From: Geosiphon pyriformis | Lineage: Eukaryota > Glomeromycota > Glomeromycetes > Archaeosporales > Geosiphonaceae | NCBI GenBank assembly: GCA_016748015.1 | Contig: JAAOMT010000303.1 | Location: 686,257 to 750,256, forward strand | Length of the DNA: 64,000 bases | Direction of reading: 5' to 3' | Shown: piece after piece, positions 43,501 through 56,299 of the stretch | Position numbering within the stretch: position 1 is the first letter of the stretch | Layout: each line of letters opens with the position of its first letter | Program-made: the position numbers and the translations under genes | Notes under the pieces: model-generated | The model's database searches: none | Told to the model about the DNA's origin: nothing | Seen by the model: only the letters and a program-made list of their open reading frames with translations

Positions 43501-44340
43501 TCTGTGAGATTTGTTAATACTAGAAAATTTTTGACTATTTCAATCTTATCTGAATTTGTTTTGATTCTGTTTTTGCTTATGACATGTTTCAAGAATTTCA
43601 GTTCTGTTTTGCCAAAGAAGCATTTAGTGGTATTTAACTTTAGCTTTACTCATCTCAGTCTTTCAAACACTTGCTGTAGATAATGATAATAATCATTAAA
43701 TGTTTTTAAGAATACATTGGTGTTATTTAGATAAACAATTACTGATTTCTATAGTAGTTTGATATAAACAATTTCCATAAGTTGTTGAAAGATGGCTGGT
43801 GCATTAGTTAAACTAAATGACATTACTTCAAATTCAAAATTCTTTTCTCTTGTGGTAAATGTGGTTTTCTCTTTGTTTTCTGGTTTTATGATTACTTGCC
43901 AATAACTACTGTCTAAATCCAAAGTGGAAAACCATTTCTTTCCTTCAAAAATATTGAATAATTTTTGAATTTGTGGAATTGGATAGTTGTCTTCATAAAT
44001 AATACTGTTGAGCTTTTTGTAATCTACACAAAACTGGATCTTTTCATTTTTTTTATAGATTAGTACTATTGGTAATAACCATAGACTCATTAATAGTTGA
44101 ATTAACCTATTATTTAACATTTGGTTAATTTCTTGTTAGATGATTTCATAACTTACTAGTAGTATTCTGTATGCTTTTTGTTTAATTGGCATTGTATTTC
44201 TAGTCTTGATCTGATGCTAGATAATGTCAATTCTGCCAAATTCATTTTTACTGACATCTTTGTTAGTGAAATTGTTAAGCAACATCTTAAGTTGCATCTG
44301 TTAAAATAAATCTAGATTTTCTAAGTTTATTTGTTCCAAT
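43500..44340 (-). pseudogene. E3 reverse transcriptase
   Basis: The open frame 44120-43749 contains IQFCVDYKKLNS, FSTLDLDSSYWQVIIKPENK and SFSLTNAPAIFQQLME. The Trp missing in E1 is present here. The catalytic box (complement of about 43714-43740) reads IVYLNNTNV: both Asp have become Asn. Confidence 0.88.
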
Positions 44341-44750
44341 TATTCTGGTTGGAGCAAATAATATTTTTTTTATCTATATATTGTTTGTAATGTGATATCT
44401 ACATATCTGTATAGTTGTGGAAAATCTGGAATAATGCTTGGTAGTTGGTCTTTGACTTCAATGTTTAAGTATCCAATAGTAGTTCTTTTTGGTATTTCAA
44501 TAGAGAAATTTTAATGTGTTTGTGATTTTTAGCCAATATATAGAGATTGGTAATAACAATCTCTCCTAATTTGCAAATAGTGGTTTTTGCTTCAAAAATT
44601 TGGGATTGATCTTTTACTTTTCTTTCTATAACTATTAAATACTGGTTATATGATAGAATAGAAATTAATTGACAGATGGAGATAATTTCTCCCTTGTCAA
44701 TAATTTCTTCTTCTGCCATATTAATTGGTATATCTATCTTATCCATAAAT
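44340..44750 (-). pseudogene. E3 second beta-rich domain
   Basis: Frame 44746-44465 reads MDKIDIPINMAEEEIIDKGE, ISICQLISILSYNQYLIVIE and FEAKTTICKLGEIVITNLYI, matching 23641-24005 of E1. Confidence 0.7.
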
Positions 44751-45132
44751 TCGAATCTATTTTTCTCTTTGGCTGTGATCCTTAATTTTTTTTTGTTCTC
44801 ACTAATACTAATTGAGCTATTTTCATCAGAGATAAGAATATTGCCTGTGCTATTTTTTCATTTGGTTCAATAATATATTCTTTTTCCAAGTTATTTTGTA
44901 ACATTGCAATAATATTTCCTATATATTCTCTATTAATTATTTCTTTTTTAATGTTAATTCCCTTTTTTGCCAAACTAGATCTAAATGCTAGTTGAACCAT
45001 TGTTGTTATTAGAATTTCCAGAACTACTTTCAGATCAATGCATGTGCATAAATGTGGTTCTAATTTAATGGCATCTTTTTCTGGATATCTTAGATCAAAT
45101 TCTGTATTAATATTATGTATGCATTTTGGCAT
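44750..45132 (-). pseudogene. E3 dUTPase domain
   Basis: The longest uninterrupted dUTPase stretch (45132-44782). Motif 1 reads NTEFDLRYPEKDAIKLEPH, motif 2 FRSSLAKKGINI, motif 3 KEIINREYIGNI (Gly and Asp changed to Lys/Glu and Asn) and motif 4 EPNEKIAQAIF intact. The catalytic Asp of motif 3 is therefore lost by G-to-A. The frame is continuous with the upstream cysteine-rich module, so no frameshift separates them. Confidence 0.88.
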
Positions 45133-46150
45133 AATACTTTCATTATTATTGTTAAACCATTTAAGTTTCTGCTCTTTATTAAGATTAAGGAGTGCAATAT
45201 ATTGTTCAAATTTTAGATTGGGATTTGAATTGTTACTAGTATTATTGCTATTTTAAACAGAACTAAAACTGTTGTTATTATTATTATTGTTGGAGTTTAA
45301 ATTAGAATTGAATGGTAATTCTGATTCTGTTTCACAGCTGCTGATTGATTCTTCTTCTTTAAAGATCATGTAGATCATGCATGATGGTGAATTGTAAATG
45401 AAATCACACTTATTACAATATTCAAAGTCACAAAAAATTAAGCAGTGTTAACAAAATTGAGTGTTTAGCTGTTCTAACTGCTGTTTTTGCTCTTTTTTAG
45501 TTGGTACCAAATTCTGATAGTGTTTGTAAAATTCTTCTGAACTGGCTTTAATGTTAAGAAAAGTGTTAAAATTGGAAATCAGGAAAGTTTCTACTGGTTT
45601 TGGTAGATTATTCTTAATTTCTAATATTTTACTGGGTAAAACACCTTCGACTTTGGCACTTGCTATTCTCCAGATCTTATTTTCATCATGTAGATAACCA
45701 TTTAAGTATGTTAAAGCACAGTTCTATATGACATCAAAAGACATTTTTTTGCTGATCCAATTATTTATAAGGATTATGTATTGGCATGAGGCATTGTATA
45801 TTTCTCCTTAATTAAGAATGTTATTCTATATTCTTTCATTAAGTAACTGTTCCCCATAAGCAAAACATAATTTGTTGTCTCACTTGCTTTGCCATTTGGG
45901 ATATCTATAATATTCTTTGTGGCATGGCTTATAGTAGTAATGTGTATGTGTCCAGTAATCTTTGTCAAGTGCAATTCATGCTTCCATAAAGAACAGCTTT
46001 TTCTTGTAGTCTTTGTATTTGAGTAAGATATATGGTGGCTCTTTCCTTATATCTTCCAAATATGATTTTTTCTAGCCACTGGTGGTTTCACTAGTAGTGG
46101 TGTTTTTTTGTGGCATGTCTTCTTCTTTTCCTTTTCTCTTGTTATCTTAA
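45133..46150 (-). pseudogene. E3 cysteine-rich module and acidic linker
   Basis: Read from 46.15 kb down, it ends FCDFEYCNKCDFIYNSPSC (45.36-45.45 kb), then an acidic, Ser- and Asn-rich linker (KEEESISSCETESELPF and an Asn run), one TAA, and EQYIALLNLNKEQKLKWFNN leading directly to the dUTPase. The Cys block is better preserved than in E2 or E4. Confidence 0.65.
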
Positions 46151-46790
46151 GAGAGTATTGATGGCAATTTGTTGTGGTCAGTGTTAGCTTACAAGACTTT
46201 ATAGGCTTTCCAAATAGGTTTCTTCTCTTTTTTTTTGAATTTTATTAATAGTGCTGGTGTGGTGGTGGTTTTAAAGTGACCACAAATTGCTAGTACTTGA
46301 GTGTATTGCCTATTCTGACTCAGTTGGAGTTCTTGTATGGTCCAATCAAGTACAGCATTTGTTTTGGCTAGTTAGTCATTGCCAATTAGCACTTGGTACT
46401 AAGTGGCTTTTATTATTAATACCTTAATGAGTGTAATGATACTGTTGACTTTAAAAGAGAAGTTGTTAATTTTGCCAATAGGAGTTTTGGTTACTTCATT
46501 AGCTGTAATAATCTTAGCACTAACAATACAATTAACTCAGTAACCTAATTGGTTCATAAGTTGTTAGGTAATAATACTGTCTGCTAACTTACTATTAAGA
46601 ATTAGTTTGATAAATTAACCATCAATTTTGGCATCAGTGTACATTACAGTGATGAGTTTTGTATTAAGGGTGGCTCCACTGAATAATAGTGTTAAGGTTG
46701 ATTCTTCTAATTCAAAAGGAAAAATAGTGGCAAGTAACTCATTTTTTGTGCTGGCAGCAGATGAAATATTGTTAGTGAGTAGTGTTTGAT
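46150..46790 (-). pseudogene. E3 protease
   Basis: The active-site strand (complement of about 46565-46606) reads IKLILNSKLADSII, against ILDSGSAGSII in E1: Asp to Asn and Gly to Lys, all G-to-A type. Confidence 0.7.
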
Positions 46791-48949
46791 TGGCTTCTGA
46801 GTTGTTAATTTGGTTATTTTCTAGATTGACAAGTAGGCTTAAATAGTGTTGGGCATAGTTAATTCCTGTATTTTGCTGTCATAATCCAGATTGTTGGGTT
46901 GTTAGACTGAAAATCAGTTGGTGTATTATTATTGCTGATCTCCAATTCTGGTGGATTTGAGTTGTTCTCAATTTTTGGCTTCCATTTTAAGATAAGTTTT
47001 GGGGCTGAGTTTGAATTGGTTGTAATTGGTACATGATTTGTGACTATAACTGATAAATGGTTTGTGGTGGCTGCTAATAAATAACTGGTGCTGGAGTTTG
47101 ATATATTGGAAGTGAATACATTTGTTGTATTATTGGTAGGTAATAAGGTTAATATGGTTCCTAATTCTGGATGTAATTTGGAGTTTGTAACTGGTGATCA
47201 GAGTTTTAATATTGATTGCCTGATTATTGATTATTTAATCTTAATTGGCATTTTATTTGTAAGTATTATTATTTACCACAATAGTGACATATATATATTT
47301 TTTGTGACCACAATTGGTTTGATAATGATGAACATGACTAATTCTGAACTCAATTCAAACTTTTTAAATTTGTACATTATTGTCATGGCTAATAAATGGT
47401 CTGATTGTTGTTAGTTAAGTATTCTTCTAATTTCTGATTAATGGATTTAGCAATTTGTTTTAGTTTTAAATCCAAGTCAGATAATTCATTCATTACTAGA
47501 TTAATGGCTTGGATATAATTAACTTCTAGTTCAGCTAATTTAAAATTTTTAGCATAATTGATTGCATCTTGAAGGGTATTTGAGTGCATTAAATATATTC
47601 ATTACAATAAACTGCTGTATAAACCTTAGATGAATTGATTCAATATCTGTGATGCTGTAAAATAGTTAGTTTTAATTGCCTGGATTTGTCACAGATTTTT
47701 ATAGAAATGTTCTAAGTAAGTAATAACTCCTTCTGTATTTCTTTATTTGATTGTAATAAAGCTAGTAACTAAGCAATTGATACTGTTATGATTGCTAAAA
47801 TATTGTAGAAATGCAACTTTAAATGCATTAAAATCTTGTGGTTTGTTTACAAAATTTTGGTACCATAAATCAGCTGTATTTTAGAGAAAATATGGAATTG
47901 TCTAAAAAGCTCTAGCATCATCTCAGTTATTGGCTGCAATTGCTTTGGCAATATTATTTAATCATGCTTGGGCATTATTTTTTTTGCCAGTAAATTTTTT
48001 GATTTTGGTAATTGGTACATAGGCTATTTGTTATAATGGTTGTTAAAGTTGTAGTGGTTATTGGTAAACAATTATTGGTGCAATAGGTGGATGATTTATT
48101 ATAATTACTAGAGGTAAGTTCTGGAGAACAATAAAAGTTGAGTTTGAATTGTTCAGGTTTTTCTGAGTTTAAACAACCAGAGTTTGAATTTTCATGTTTT
48201 TAGAAATTAGGTTTTGATTATTAACTTTCTGATTGCTATTTTTCTTTTTTTCGGATTTGGTTATTTTCCAAGGACTGGTAGTTCTGAAATCTGGTTGTGG
48301 TAGTGGTAATCAATGTTCTAATGACATTGCTGGTCACAAATTAAATCCTTCAAAATATTTACCATAGATTCCTAATAATTTAGCTTTTTTCTGTTTATTC
48401 TAAAATAGGATTCTGGCTAATAGTGTTCTTGTGTTTAATGTAAATGTATCTGTTGCTGTAATATTAATGGTACTTTCTGGTGTGTAGTGATATGATAGAT
48501 TTATTGGTAATTTAACTCTTAGTTTCTTCTAAATAGGTGGTTGTATCATTTTTGGTGTTTCTGTTGATGTTTACAATCTTTTCTTGCCTTTGTCTGCAAA
48601 GATAATAGGAAATTTCTGTTTGGTGTATTTTTCAATTTCTCTGTTTATTTCTGTAATTAGTGATACAAATAAATAATTTTGTGACAGTGTCTTACTTTGG
48701 AATAGTTCATTAAAGAAATTGTTAAAAATGAATTCTGGATCTTCTTAATCTTTCAAATAATATATGATTTTTTTGTTAATATAACAATTGAAAGCTGATT
48801 CTGCTGACCAATTATTATTTGTCAAAAGAGTAATAATATTAAAATAGAGTTTTTGTAAATCTTAAGTGGTTTGTTTCTATTACTTCTGATTTTGTTACTG
48901 TTTCCAATAGTTGTTATTAGTGATAGTTCTCTGTTAAATTATACTTCAC
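46790..48949 (-). pseudogene. E3 gag
   Basis: The frame at 47589-47389 reads AINYAKNFKLAELEVNYIQA and LKQIAKSINQKLEEYLTNN, matching the end of the E1 capsid domain. The knuckle is degenerate near 47.26-47.33 kb (CHYCGK then stop). The N-terminal block ESAFNCYINKKI-like is near 48.78 kb. Confidence 0.75.
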
Positions 48950-48962
48950 AAAAAGCACCAAA
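48950..48962 (-). other. E3 primer-binding site
   Basis: In reverse complement TTTGGTGCTTTTT follows the 5' LTR end, matching E1. Confidence 0.7.
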
Positions 48963-50780
48963 TGTTATAGGTGATTATTTGGGATCTGAAAACAAATAAC
49001 AAATCCATAACTTGGTGCTTAATAGCTAATAGATTGGTAATATTTAAAGGTTTTCATGATCTAAAGGTTTTGGTTGAGTCTTTTGTATAATGGACGGAGA
49101 TTTGATAATTGTTTTAATAGCTTTTTGGAATCGCAATTCCATTAAATTTCTTTCTTAGCATGATGACCAGCAATTCTTTGATAAGAAATTTTTTAGTAAA
49201 CAATTCTTAAATCTAAGTGTCTATTCTTTCACAAAGGTTTTTTACCAGACAATCTTTAATATCAATAACTCAATGCTTTAATCTTTAATCAATTAGCAAA
49301 TAATAAACAAACAACAAAAAAAATAAAAAATAAAAAAATAAGTCAAGACACAAAAAAGTTAGTATCTTATCAATAATCATAATCAAAAGCTATTGGTCTA
49401 GTATATTTAAGTATTGACAACTATCAACATAAATTGTTGATAGTAGAAAGATGAATAATAATATTTAATAATTATTTTATTAATATGTGTGATGTTTTTA
49501 CTTCAAGTTATAGAATACTATTATATAAAGAGATGGTGTTACAGGTAATTATTTCTGCTGTTGAATTAAATAACAAACCTGTAACTTGGTGCTTAAAAGC
49601 TACTTCCATGGATGAGGTTCTGCAAGTGTTGTATCTGAAGGTTTTGATGGAGTCCTTTGTATAATAGACAGAGATTCAATAGTGTTGATAGTAGATGTAT
49701 CTTTCTAAGAGTTTTCCCAATTTCTTTCTTAGTGTGGTGGCCAGATTTAGTCTGGCAGTCATGCTCTTCTGGTAAGCTATCCGATAATATATAAAATCCT
49801 ACCCTTATTTTTGGGTCTTTTACTAGGCTATTCTTGACATCAATAACTCAGTGCTTAATCTTTTAATCAATTAATATACAACAACAAAATCAAAAAAGAA
49901 AGAAAATAAAATAAAGAAAATAAAAATAAAGAAAATAGAAAATAAGCCAAGGCAATTTGGTATGTTAGTATCTCATTAATAGCCGTAATCAAGAGCTATT
50001 GTTCCAGCGTGATTAAGTATCGATTACTATTAACATTTCATGTTGATAGTAGAGAGTGGGTTGAAATATGGAATAATTATTTATTTGATGATTGGGAACT
50101 GAAATGTTGCTTAGATTAAATCTAAACTGAGAAGTCCAAACTAAAAGAATTTTTTTTTTTTTGTATTTTTAATAATTATGATTTGTGAGTCTAATTGATT
50201 CTATGAGTCTAATTGACTCCGCAAATCAATTAACTCTGAGTCTTGTTGACTAATTTTCTAACTTCTAATACTACTGCTATATATACATATTTGAGATTCT
50301 TCAATTTCTCAATTCTTTATGTCAGGAATCCTGGAATTCCTGGAATCTTGCAATTCCTCTGAGAGAAATCCTGGAATTCCACATTTACTACGTCTATTTC
50401 TAATTTGCTAATTTATATGCTAATATACTTCTTATATTTTATAAATAACAATGGGTATAAAATTGGCACTGGAGGTTCAAAATTAAGAATTCTGTCTTTT
50501 CTGCTTTTAACACTACCACTATATATACATAAATTTTATTATATGAGATTTTTTAAATTTTTCAATTTTCTATCCAGGAATCCTGAAATTTCTGGAATTT
50601 TGTAATTTCTTAAGAGAAATTTTGGAATTTTGAAATCCTGTGACTTTTTATATTAGAATTCTGTAATTTTAGAATCTTGCAATTCTTCTAAGAAAAATTC
50701 TGGAATTTTACTTCTATTAGGTTTTATTCTGATTGGCTAATTGTATACTAATATATAATTCATATATTTTATGAATAACA
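48963..50780 (-). repeat. E3 5' LTR, interrupted
   Basis: Pieces 48963-49536 and 50455-50780 together give about 900 bp and match the 3' LTR, for example ATAAGTATGGAATTGGCATTGG at the junction. The right end is ATGAATAACA at 50780. Confidence 0.88.
49537..50450 (-). repeat. Solo LTR, type 1, inside the E3 5' LTR
   Basis: Plus-strand ends TGTTACAGGTAATTATTTCTG and ATAAATAACA, 914 bp. It is flanked by a perfect ATGG duplication (49533-49536 and 50451-50454). It is less mutated than the LTR it sits in. It has GAATTCC-rich U3 repeats at 50320-50385 and a block of GAGTCTAATTGACTC-like units at 50190-50250. Confidence 0.9.
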
Positions 50781-50930
50781 ATGATAATTGAATATTATAT
50801 CAAAAAAAACAATTTTCAAAAATACATACAATTTTGCAAAAGCTCAATTTTAAAAAAGAAAAATAATATTTAAATAGAAAAACCAATCCGAAACTGTTAA
50901 AAAAATATGATTAAAACAGAATAATATAAA
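50781..50930 (+). repeat. E4 3' end: polypurine tract and start of 3' LTR
   Basis: AAAAGCTCAATTTTAAAAAAGAAAAATAATATTT at about 50850-50883 aligns with the E1 stretch GAGCTCAATATTAAAAGGAG through TGTTATTT. The LTR continues as ACCAATCCGAAACTG (E1 AGCCAATCAGAAATAG) and is then lost. Confidence 0.65.
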
Positions 50931-51060
50931 AAAACAGAATAATATAAAATAAAACAAAATAAAACAAAATAATATAAGATAGCATACAATAATGTAAAAT
51001 AGCACAAAATAACTAGTTATAATATAGAATAACTAGTTATAGTGTAAAAAATAAAGCAAT
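50920..51060. repeat. Short A-rich imperfect tandem repeats
   Basis: Repeated units of the form ACAGAATAATATAAA, AAAACAAAAT and AATAACTAGTTATA. Probably simple-sequence expansion in decayed LTR sequence. Confidence 0.6.
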
Positions 51061-52299
51061 AATAGAAATAACAAATAATAATTAATAATAATAAATAATT
51101 GAAAGCAATTTTATAAAACTAGAAATATGTATAAAAATGAATAATTTTAGCAGAAAAAAAAAGAACAAACAAAAATCATTTCTCTTTTTATATCTTAATT
51201 TTAGTCTAAATTAAACTTATTTTATATATATATTTGTAAATTAATTTAATAAAAAATCTTATTATTTAATTTACTTATATATGATCTTTATATTTTGAGT
51301 AATAAAATTAAATCAATTGTCTTTTTTATTTTTGTTTTAGACTAAATACTATTAACATAAACAGTTTCAAAACTCTAATGACTTGGATTAATTATTTTTG
51401 AATATAATAATTGACAATACTAATTTTATTTTATTTTTTTTTATTTTTTTTATTTTTTTTGTAAAGTAGCAACATTAAAAATCAACTGTTTAGGAATAGA
51501 CTTTATAATAGTATTATAAATTAGAATAATAAGCTAACAAATAGCAAAAAAAAACAGAATTATAAAATAATAGAATTAATCAAAAAAAATTTAATTTCAA
51601 GGAATAAATTAAATAAATATGAATTTAATGTATGAGATCAATTTTATAAAATATTTTAGTTGCTAATTTTTTCAAAAAATAATTAAAAAATTTAAAGATA
51701 GAGGAATAGTCTATATTATTAACAAATAATAACATATTAATATAATTCTATATCTTATATTAGTGCTTTTAGAATTTAATATTAGATATTAGATATACTT
51801 TTTAGTTATATTTTATTTAATAATTTTCAAATACTACAATTATACAGATTAAAAAAGAGTAGATAAATGCCAACAAACAATTTTTTATCTTAAAATATTT
51901 AGATACTTAAAAATAAAAAATGGAAAAAGAAAAACAAATAATAAAAGAAAAATTAAGTTAATAGATATTATTTTATTCTTTTGATTTTTTATATATATTT
52001 TTATATCTAAGAAACTTATTGTTTATATAGCTATTAAAAATAATTAACAACCAAATTATTAATCAAGTCAATAATTAGATTAATAATTAGATTATTGATT
52101 AAATTAATAATTAAGTTAATAATCAGATTATTAATTACTATCTAAAAATAAAATAGCTAATTATATGACATTAATGGCTAATATATGTAATAATTAATAA
52201 AAATTATAAGTTTTAACTATAATAATAATTTGATAAAAGAAAAAAGCTTCTTTTAATATTGAATATTAACTTTATCTTATTAGCTTATCAGAAAAGCAA
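51061..52299. other. AT-rich region, nothing recognised
   Basis: Almost entirely A/T with a T-rich tract at 51420-51465. At 52050-52140 there is a patch of alternating TAATTAGATTAATAATT units. No ORF or LTR end could be defined. Confidence 0.45.
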
Positions 52300-53092
52300 A
52301 AAAAATACCAGATTTTAGTGATTGTATTTATTAATTTAAAGAGACATACAACTACAATAGTAATTAAAAAAACCAGAATTTTGTGCTTTATAATAAAAAA
52401 ACTTAGTGGGTATAACTTTAAATAAGAAAATCTTCAAAAATTAATAACTAACTTTGACAAAAAAAACTTTTACATAGCTTAATTGGTTTTTATTATCAAA
52501 TTACAAATATCAAAAGTTATAATACTATATTACTAAGTTTATTTATTAGCTTAGTAATTAGTTTATTTTAATGTTTGCATTTTTTTAGTAAACAATCTTG
52601 GTTTTTTGATTATATTTATGCTTTTTTTTAATATTTTTTACCAAGTAATCTTTGATGTTATAATCTTAATAATTTTTTTACAATTAGTTAATAACTTAAA
52701 ATAAACATAACTAATAAAATTATAAAATAATAATTAGTATTTTATTTATAGCCATAATTAAAAATTATTGTTTTAATATTGTTAATAAAAATAAAAGAAA
52801 TTAAACTAATTTTAAAGTAAGTTTGTTTTGTTGTTTTGCTTAAATATTAATTAATAAACTAATATTTTTTTAACTTTTATTATTTTTATTTTATATACAT
52901 AAATATTCATAATACAAGATTCTTAAAATTTTTACAATTTTTTGAATTATTTCTAAAATTTTTAACATTTCTATTATTCTTAAAATTCTTAAAATTCCTA
53001 ATATTATGTGTTTTAATAATTTTTTATTTTGCTATTGGCTATTTATGCTATTATTTTCTTATGTTTTTTTCTATTAATAACAATAAATTAGT
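52300..53092 (-). repeat. Probable old type 1 LTR
   Basis: The right part resembles the family: TTTTAGTAAACAATCTTGG (52587 on), ATTTATAGCCATAATTAAAAATTATTG, then AAAATTCTTAAAATTCCTAA and CTATTAATAACA at the end. The left boundary is a guess. Confidence 0.4.
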
Positions 53093-54295
53093 AAAATCTA
53101 TTTAAACAATAAATATTAATAAAATAATAAATAGAATAGCTATATATATTAATTAATAATTAACATATAAATATAAAAATTTGAATTTTTTATTATATAA
53201 TAAATTTGTTATATAATAAGCTAATGAGTTTATTTGTTTTTGTATTTACAAAATTTAAAAATAAAAAATTAAATAAAAAATATATATAATAATTTTACAT
53301 AATTGGCAATATAATAAATAAAATAAATTTTTATATATTATATTAATTTTTAGTTTATATAAAGAAACAAATATTATATTATATTATTATTAATTATTAT
53401 AAGACTATTTTTTTTTCTTTTTTTTGATAAGATATGTAATTAGATATTTTATAATAATATTATCTTATATTATAATAATATACTATTTATAATATATAAT
53501 TATAGCATAATATAATTATTTTAATTTATCATATTGTTCTATTTATATAAAAATAACTATAAATTTGTGTTTAATTTAATGTGTTTTTTATTTTTTGATT
53601 TAAAGCATTTTTTATTTTCTAATTTAATGTATTTTTTATTTACATTTTTTATTTTTTAATCTATTATGTCTTTAATATTATATTTTTAATTTTATTTATT
53701 GCTAAATTCTCTTAATATACAAGTTTTCTTAATTATACTATAATATAATAAGTTTTATATTTATAAAACTTTTAGAAATTAACACCAGAGATTTTGTAAT
53801 ATATTTAAATATATTTATATAATAAACACAAAAAATTCAATATATTAAAAGTTCAAATTATGTACTAAGTGTACTAATACATAAAAAAAGATTTAACATA
53901 AATCTTTACAAAAAATTGAGAAAAAAATTGAAAAATACTTGATAATTCCAATTTTAATTCAAAATTTTTTGCACTTTTCATGACTAATACTATTATCTCA
54001 AAACTTTAGAACTATCTAAACCATCTTAAATTTAACTATTTCAAAAACAATTAAAAAAATTATTATAAATAACATAACTTTTTTTAATGCTTTAATACAA
54101 AGAAAAACTATAAAAATTATTAATACAAATAATAAGAAATTTGTTAAGCTTTAATAAATTTATAAGTCTACTATTAATTTAAAAATTCAACATAGTTTTT
54201 TAATTCATATTACAGATTTTAAAAGAATTTTATATAATAAAAATAAAAAAATAAAAAAATTAAAGTGTTATACAAATTATTAAAGTAAAAATCAA
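53093..54295. other. AT-rich region, nothing recognised
   Basis: Extreme A/T content with short inverted and direct TATAATAT-type repeats (53440-53540). No gene or repeat end identified. Confidence 0.45.
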
Positions 54296-55291
54296 TATTA
54301 CCAGAAATTTTTTTACTCTTTTTTTAGTGTTGTTAATGCTGTATTTCTGTTAATTCTGTTGTTATAAAAATCAATAAATCTTTAATAAATTAATTTTTTT
54401 TTCAAAGTATCTTTTTATACTTTGGACTATATATATTATTAAGGTTATAATAAAATAGCCAATTCTATATCAATTATTTTATATAGTTACTTTACAATAA
54501 AAATCAACTCTTTTACAGAAAATCTTGACTGTAAGCTTTTTAAAAAAATGTATAATTACTTTGCTATAAAAGTTAACTTTTTTACAAAAAATTTCAACTA
54601 TAAACTATTTAATAATATAAAATAAAATAAAATAAAAAAATAAAATAAAATAAAATAAAATAAAAAATAAAAAAAAAATAAAAAAAAATAAAAAAATAAA
54701 CTAAAGAATAAAAAATTGTGTTAAAAAAATTATTTTGGATTCAAATCTGAAAGTTATTAACAGTTTAAAAATTAATATAGAATAATTAATTTTAAGCAAA
54801 AATAATTAAAGATTTTTATGTTTTTTAAAGTAAGTTTTTATTGGAATTAATTTGTATAAAAGATAATCTTAACTAAGATATTTAGTAAAAAATACTGGAC
54901 TAAAATATATTTTTTTAAAAAAAAAACTTTTTTTTATACAACTTATTATAGCACTATTTTATAATTTAATACTCTTTTTGTTTCTAATTTTTCAACAAAT
55001 TAAAGGTACATTTTATTAAATTACAAATTATTTTTGTGAACTATAAATTATTTTGGTAAACTATTAAATATTTTATTGAATTACTAAATATTTTGGTGTA
55101 TTTTAAATGTTATATAATTTAGTATATTATATAATCTAATTATTATAAATTAAATTATTAATTAAATAATAATATAGATAATTTAACACAATAATAAGTA
55201 ATAAATTAAAATGATAATATATGTTAATTAATGATAAAAATTATAAGAATAATTTTATGGTAAATAATATTTTAAATTTTAATTAATAATA
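54296..55291 (-). repeat. E5 3' LTR (type 2)
   Basis: Plus-strand left end TATTACCAG (from TGTTACCAG). The right end is near 55291 and decayed. It aligns with 629-1580 through TTTTATATAGTTACTTTAC and AATTATAAGAATAATTTTATG. An A/T simple repeat (AAAATAAAATA) occupies 54605-54705. Confidence 0.75.
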
Positions 55292-56037
55292 TAATTTTTT
55301 TTTAAGACTGAACTTTATTAAAGTTCAAGTACTGTCTGTAATTTTTAGATAGTAATCCAAAATTATTGAAAAAATTGGTTTGAAAATTGTTAAAATTTTA
55401 GTTTTGTGAACTTTTTAATATATTAAATCTTTAAGAATTATAAAATTGGGTTTTGTAGAATGTTTTTACAAGTATAAAATAAATTATAGAATCTAAAAAC
55501 TGTTTTAAGTTTATAATAAATATTTGTTAGTTTAACTGTTATTTTAAATTTGTTGTAAAGTTGTTTTTAAATAGTTTCAGCTATGAGATTTGCTGTTTTA
55601 AGCTCCAATCTTTTTTTATAAAGTGTTTTTTAATATAAAAATATCTATAAATTGAAGGGTATTTGTTGTTTTGTTTATCAAAACACTATTGAAATTTTTG
55701 TTAAATTGTAATATTTGGTAAAATATTAATAAGAATAAATATTAAATTTTCTCTTAAAGCTTGCTTTAAAAGTTCTGATAAATAAATTCCAAAATAATTT
55801 CTTGTGCTTTTTTAATAAAAGTTGTAATTTTATAAATTTGTGATTAAAATTATAATTAATTCTGTTTAGATATATTTAATATGTTTTTTAATAATAATTA
55901 TGAATAATTTAAATAGTATTTTTAAGATTAATATTAATTTTTGAAATAATTGTTGAATGTTTTAAAAAATAGTTATAATAGCTAATAAAAATATAAATAA
56001 ATAAAATTATTTTTAATATGTGAGATTTTTATGTTAT

Positions 56038-56090
56038 TTTTGTTTTGTTTTTTTGTTTTGTTTTTGTTTTGTTTTTGTTTTGTTTTTGTA
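56038..56090. repeat. (TTTTG)n-like microsatellite
   Basis: Runs of TTTTGTTTTG with variable T number inside E5. Simple-sequence expansion. Confidence 0.85.
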
Positions 56091-56299
56091 AAATTGGTTC
56101 TAAAATATAAAGAATAATTATATATAAAAATTTAAATTTAAATGTTTAAATTTAAAAATTGTTTAATAATAACTATTAATTTTAAGTTTTGAAAAATATA
56201 TTTAGAATTAACCAAAAAAAATTGTGTACTAATTTATAGAGCTAAAAATTCAAAATTGGTTTTAAAATAGTAATATTTTAGTTTATTATAATGTGTAAT

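Larger units (their letters stand above)
40024..50780 (-). mobile_element. Gypsy element E3, full length, minus strand
   Basis: 3' LTR 40024-40820, polypurine tract beside it, extra ORF, integrase, RNase H, reverse transcriptase, dUTPase, cysteine-rich module, protease, gag, primer-binding site near 48950, and 5' LTR 48963-50780 (interrupted by a solo LTR). It lies inside E4. It is intermediate in decay between E1 and E4: many frames are readable, integrase catalytic residues persist, but the reverse-transcriptase and protease sites are destroyed. Confidence 0.9.
34216..50930 (+). mobile_element. Gypsy element E4 (highly AT-mutated), split by E3
   Basis: Plus-strand pieces 34216-40023 and 50781-about 50930 join as protease, cysteine-rich module, dUTPase, reverse transcriptase, RNase H, integrase, extra ORF, polypurine tract and the start of a 3' LTR. 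Gag and the 5' LTR are missing; the left edge abuts the E2 LTR. Coding frames align with E1 but with pervasive C-to-T and G-to-A changes, leaving almost no CG or GC-rich codons. Confidence 0.78.

Noticed and set aside
50930-54295. Possible mitochondrial insertion, suggested by the extreme AT content
   Set aside because: No mitochondrial gene, tRNA or rRNA could be recognised, and the sequence grades into decayed LTR elements.
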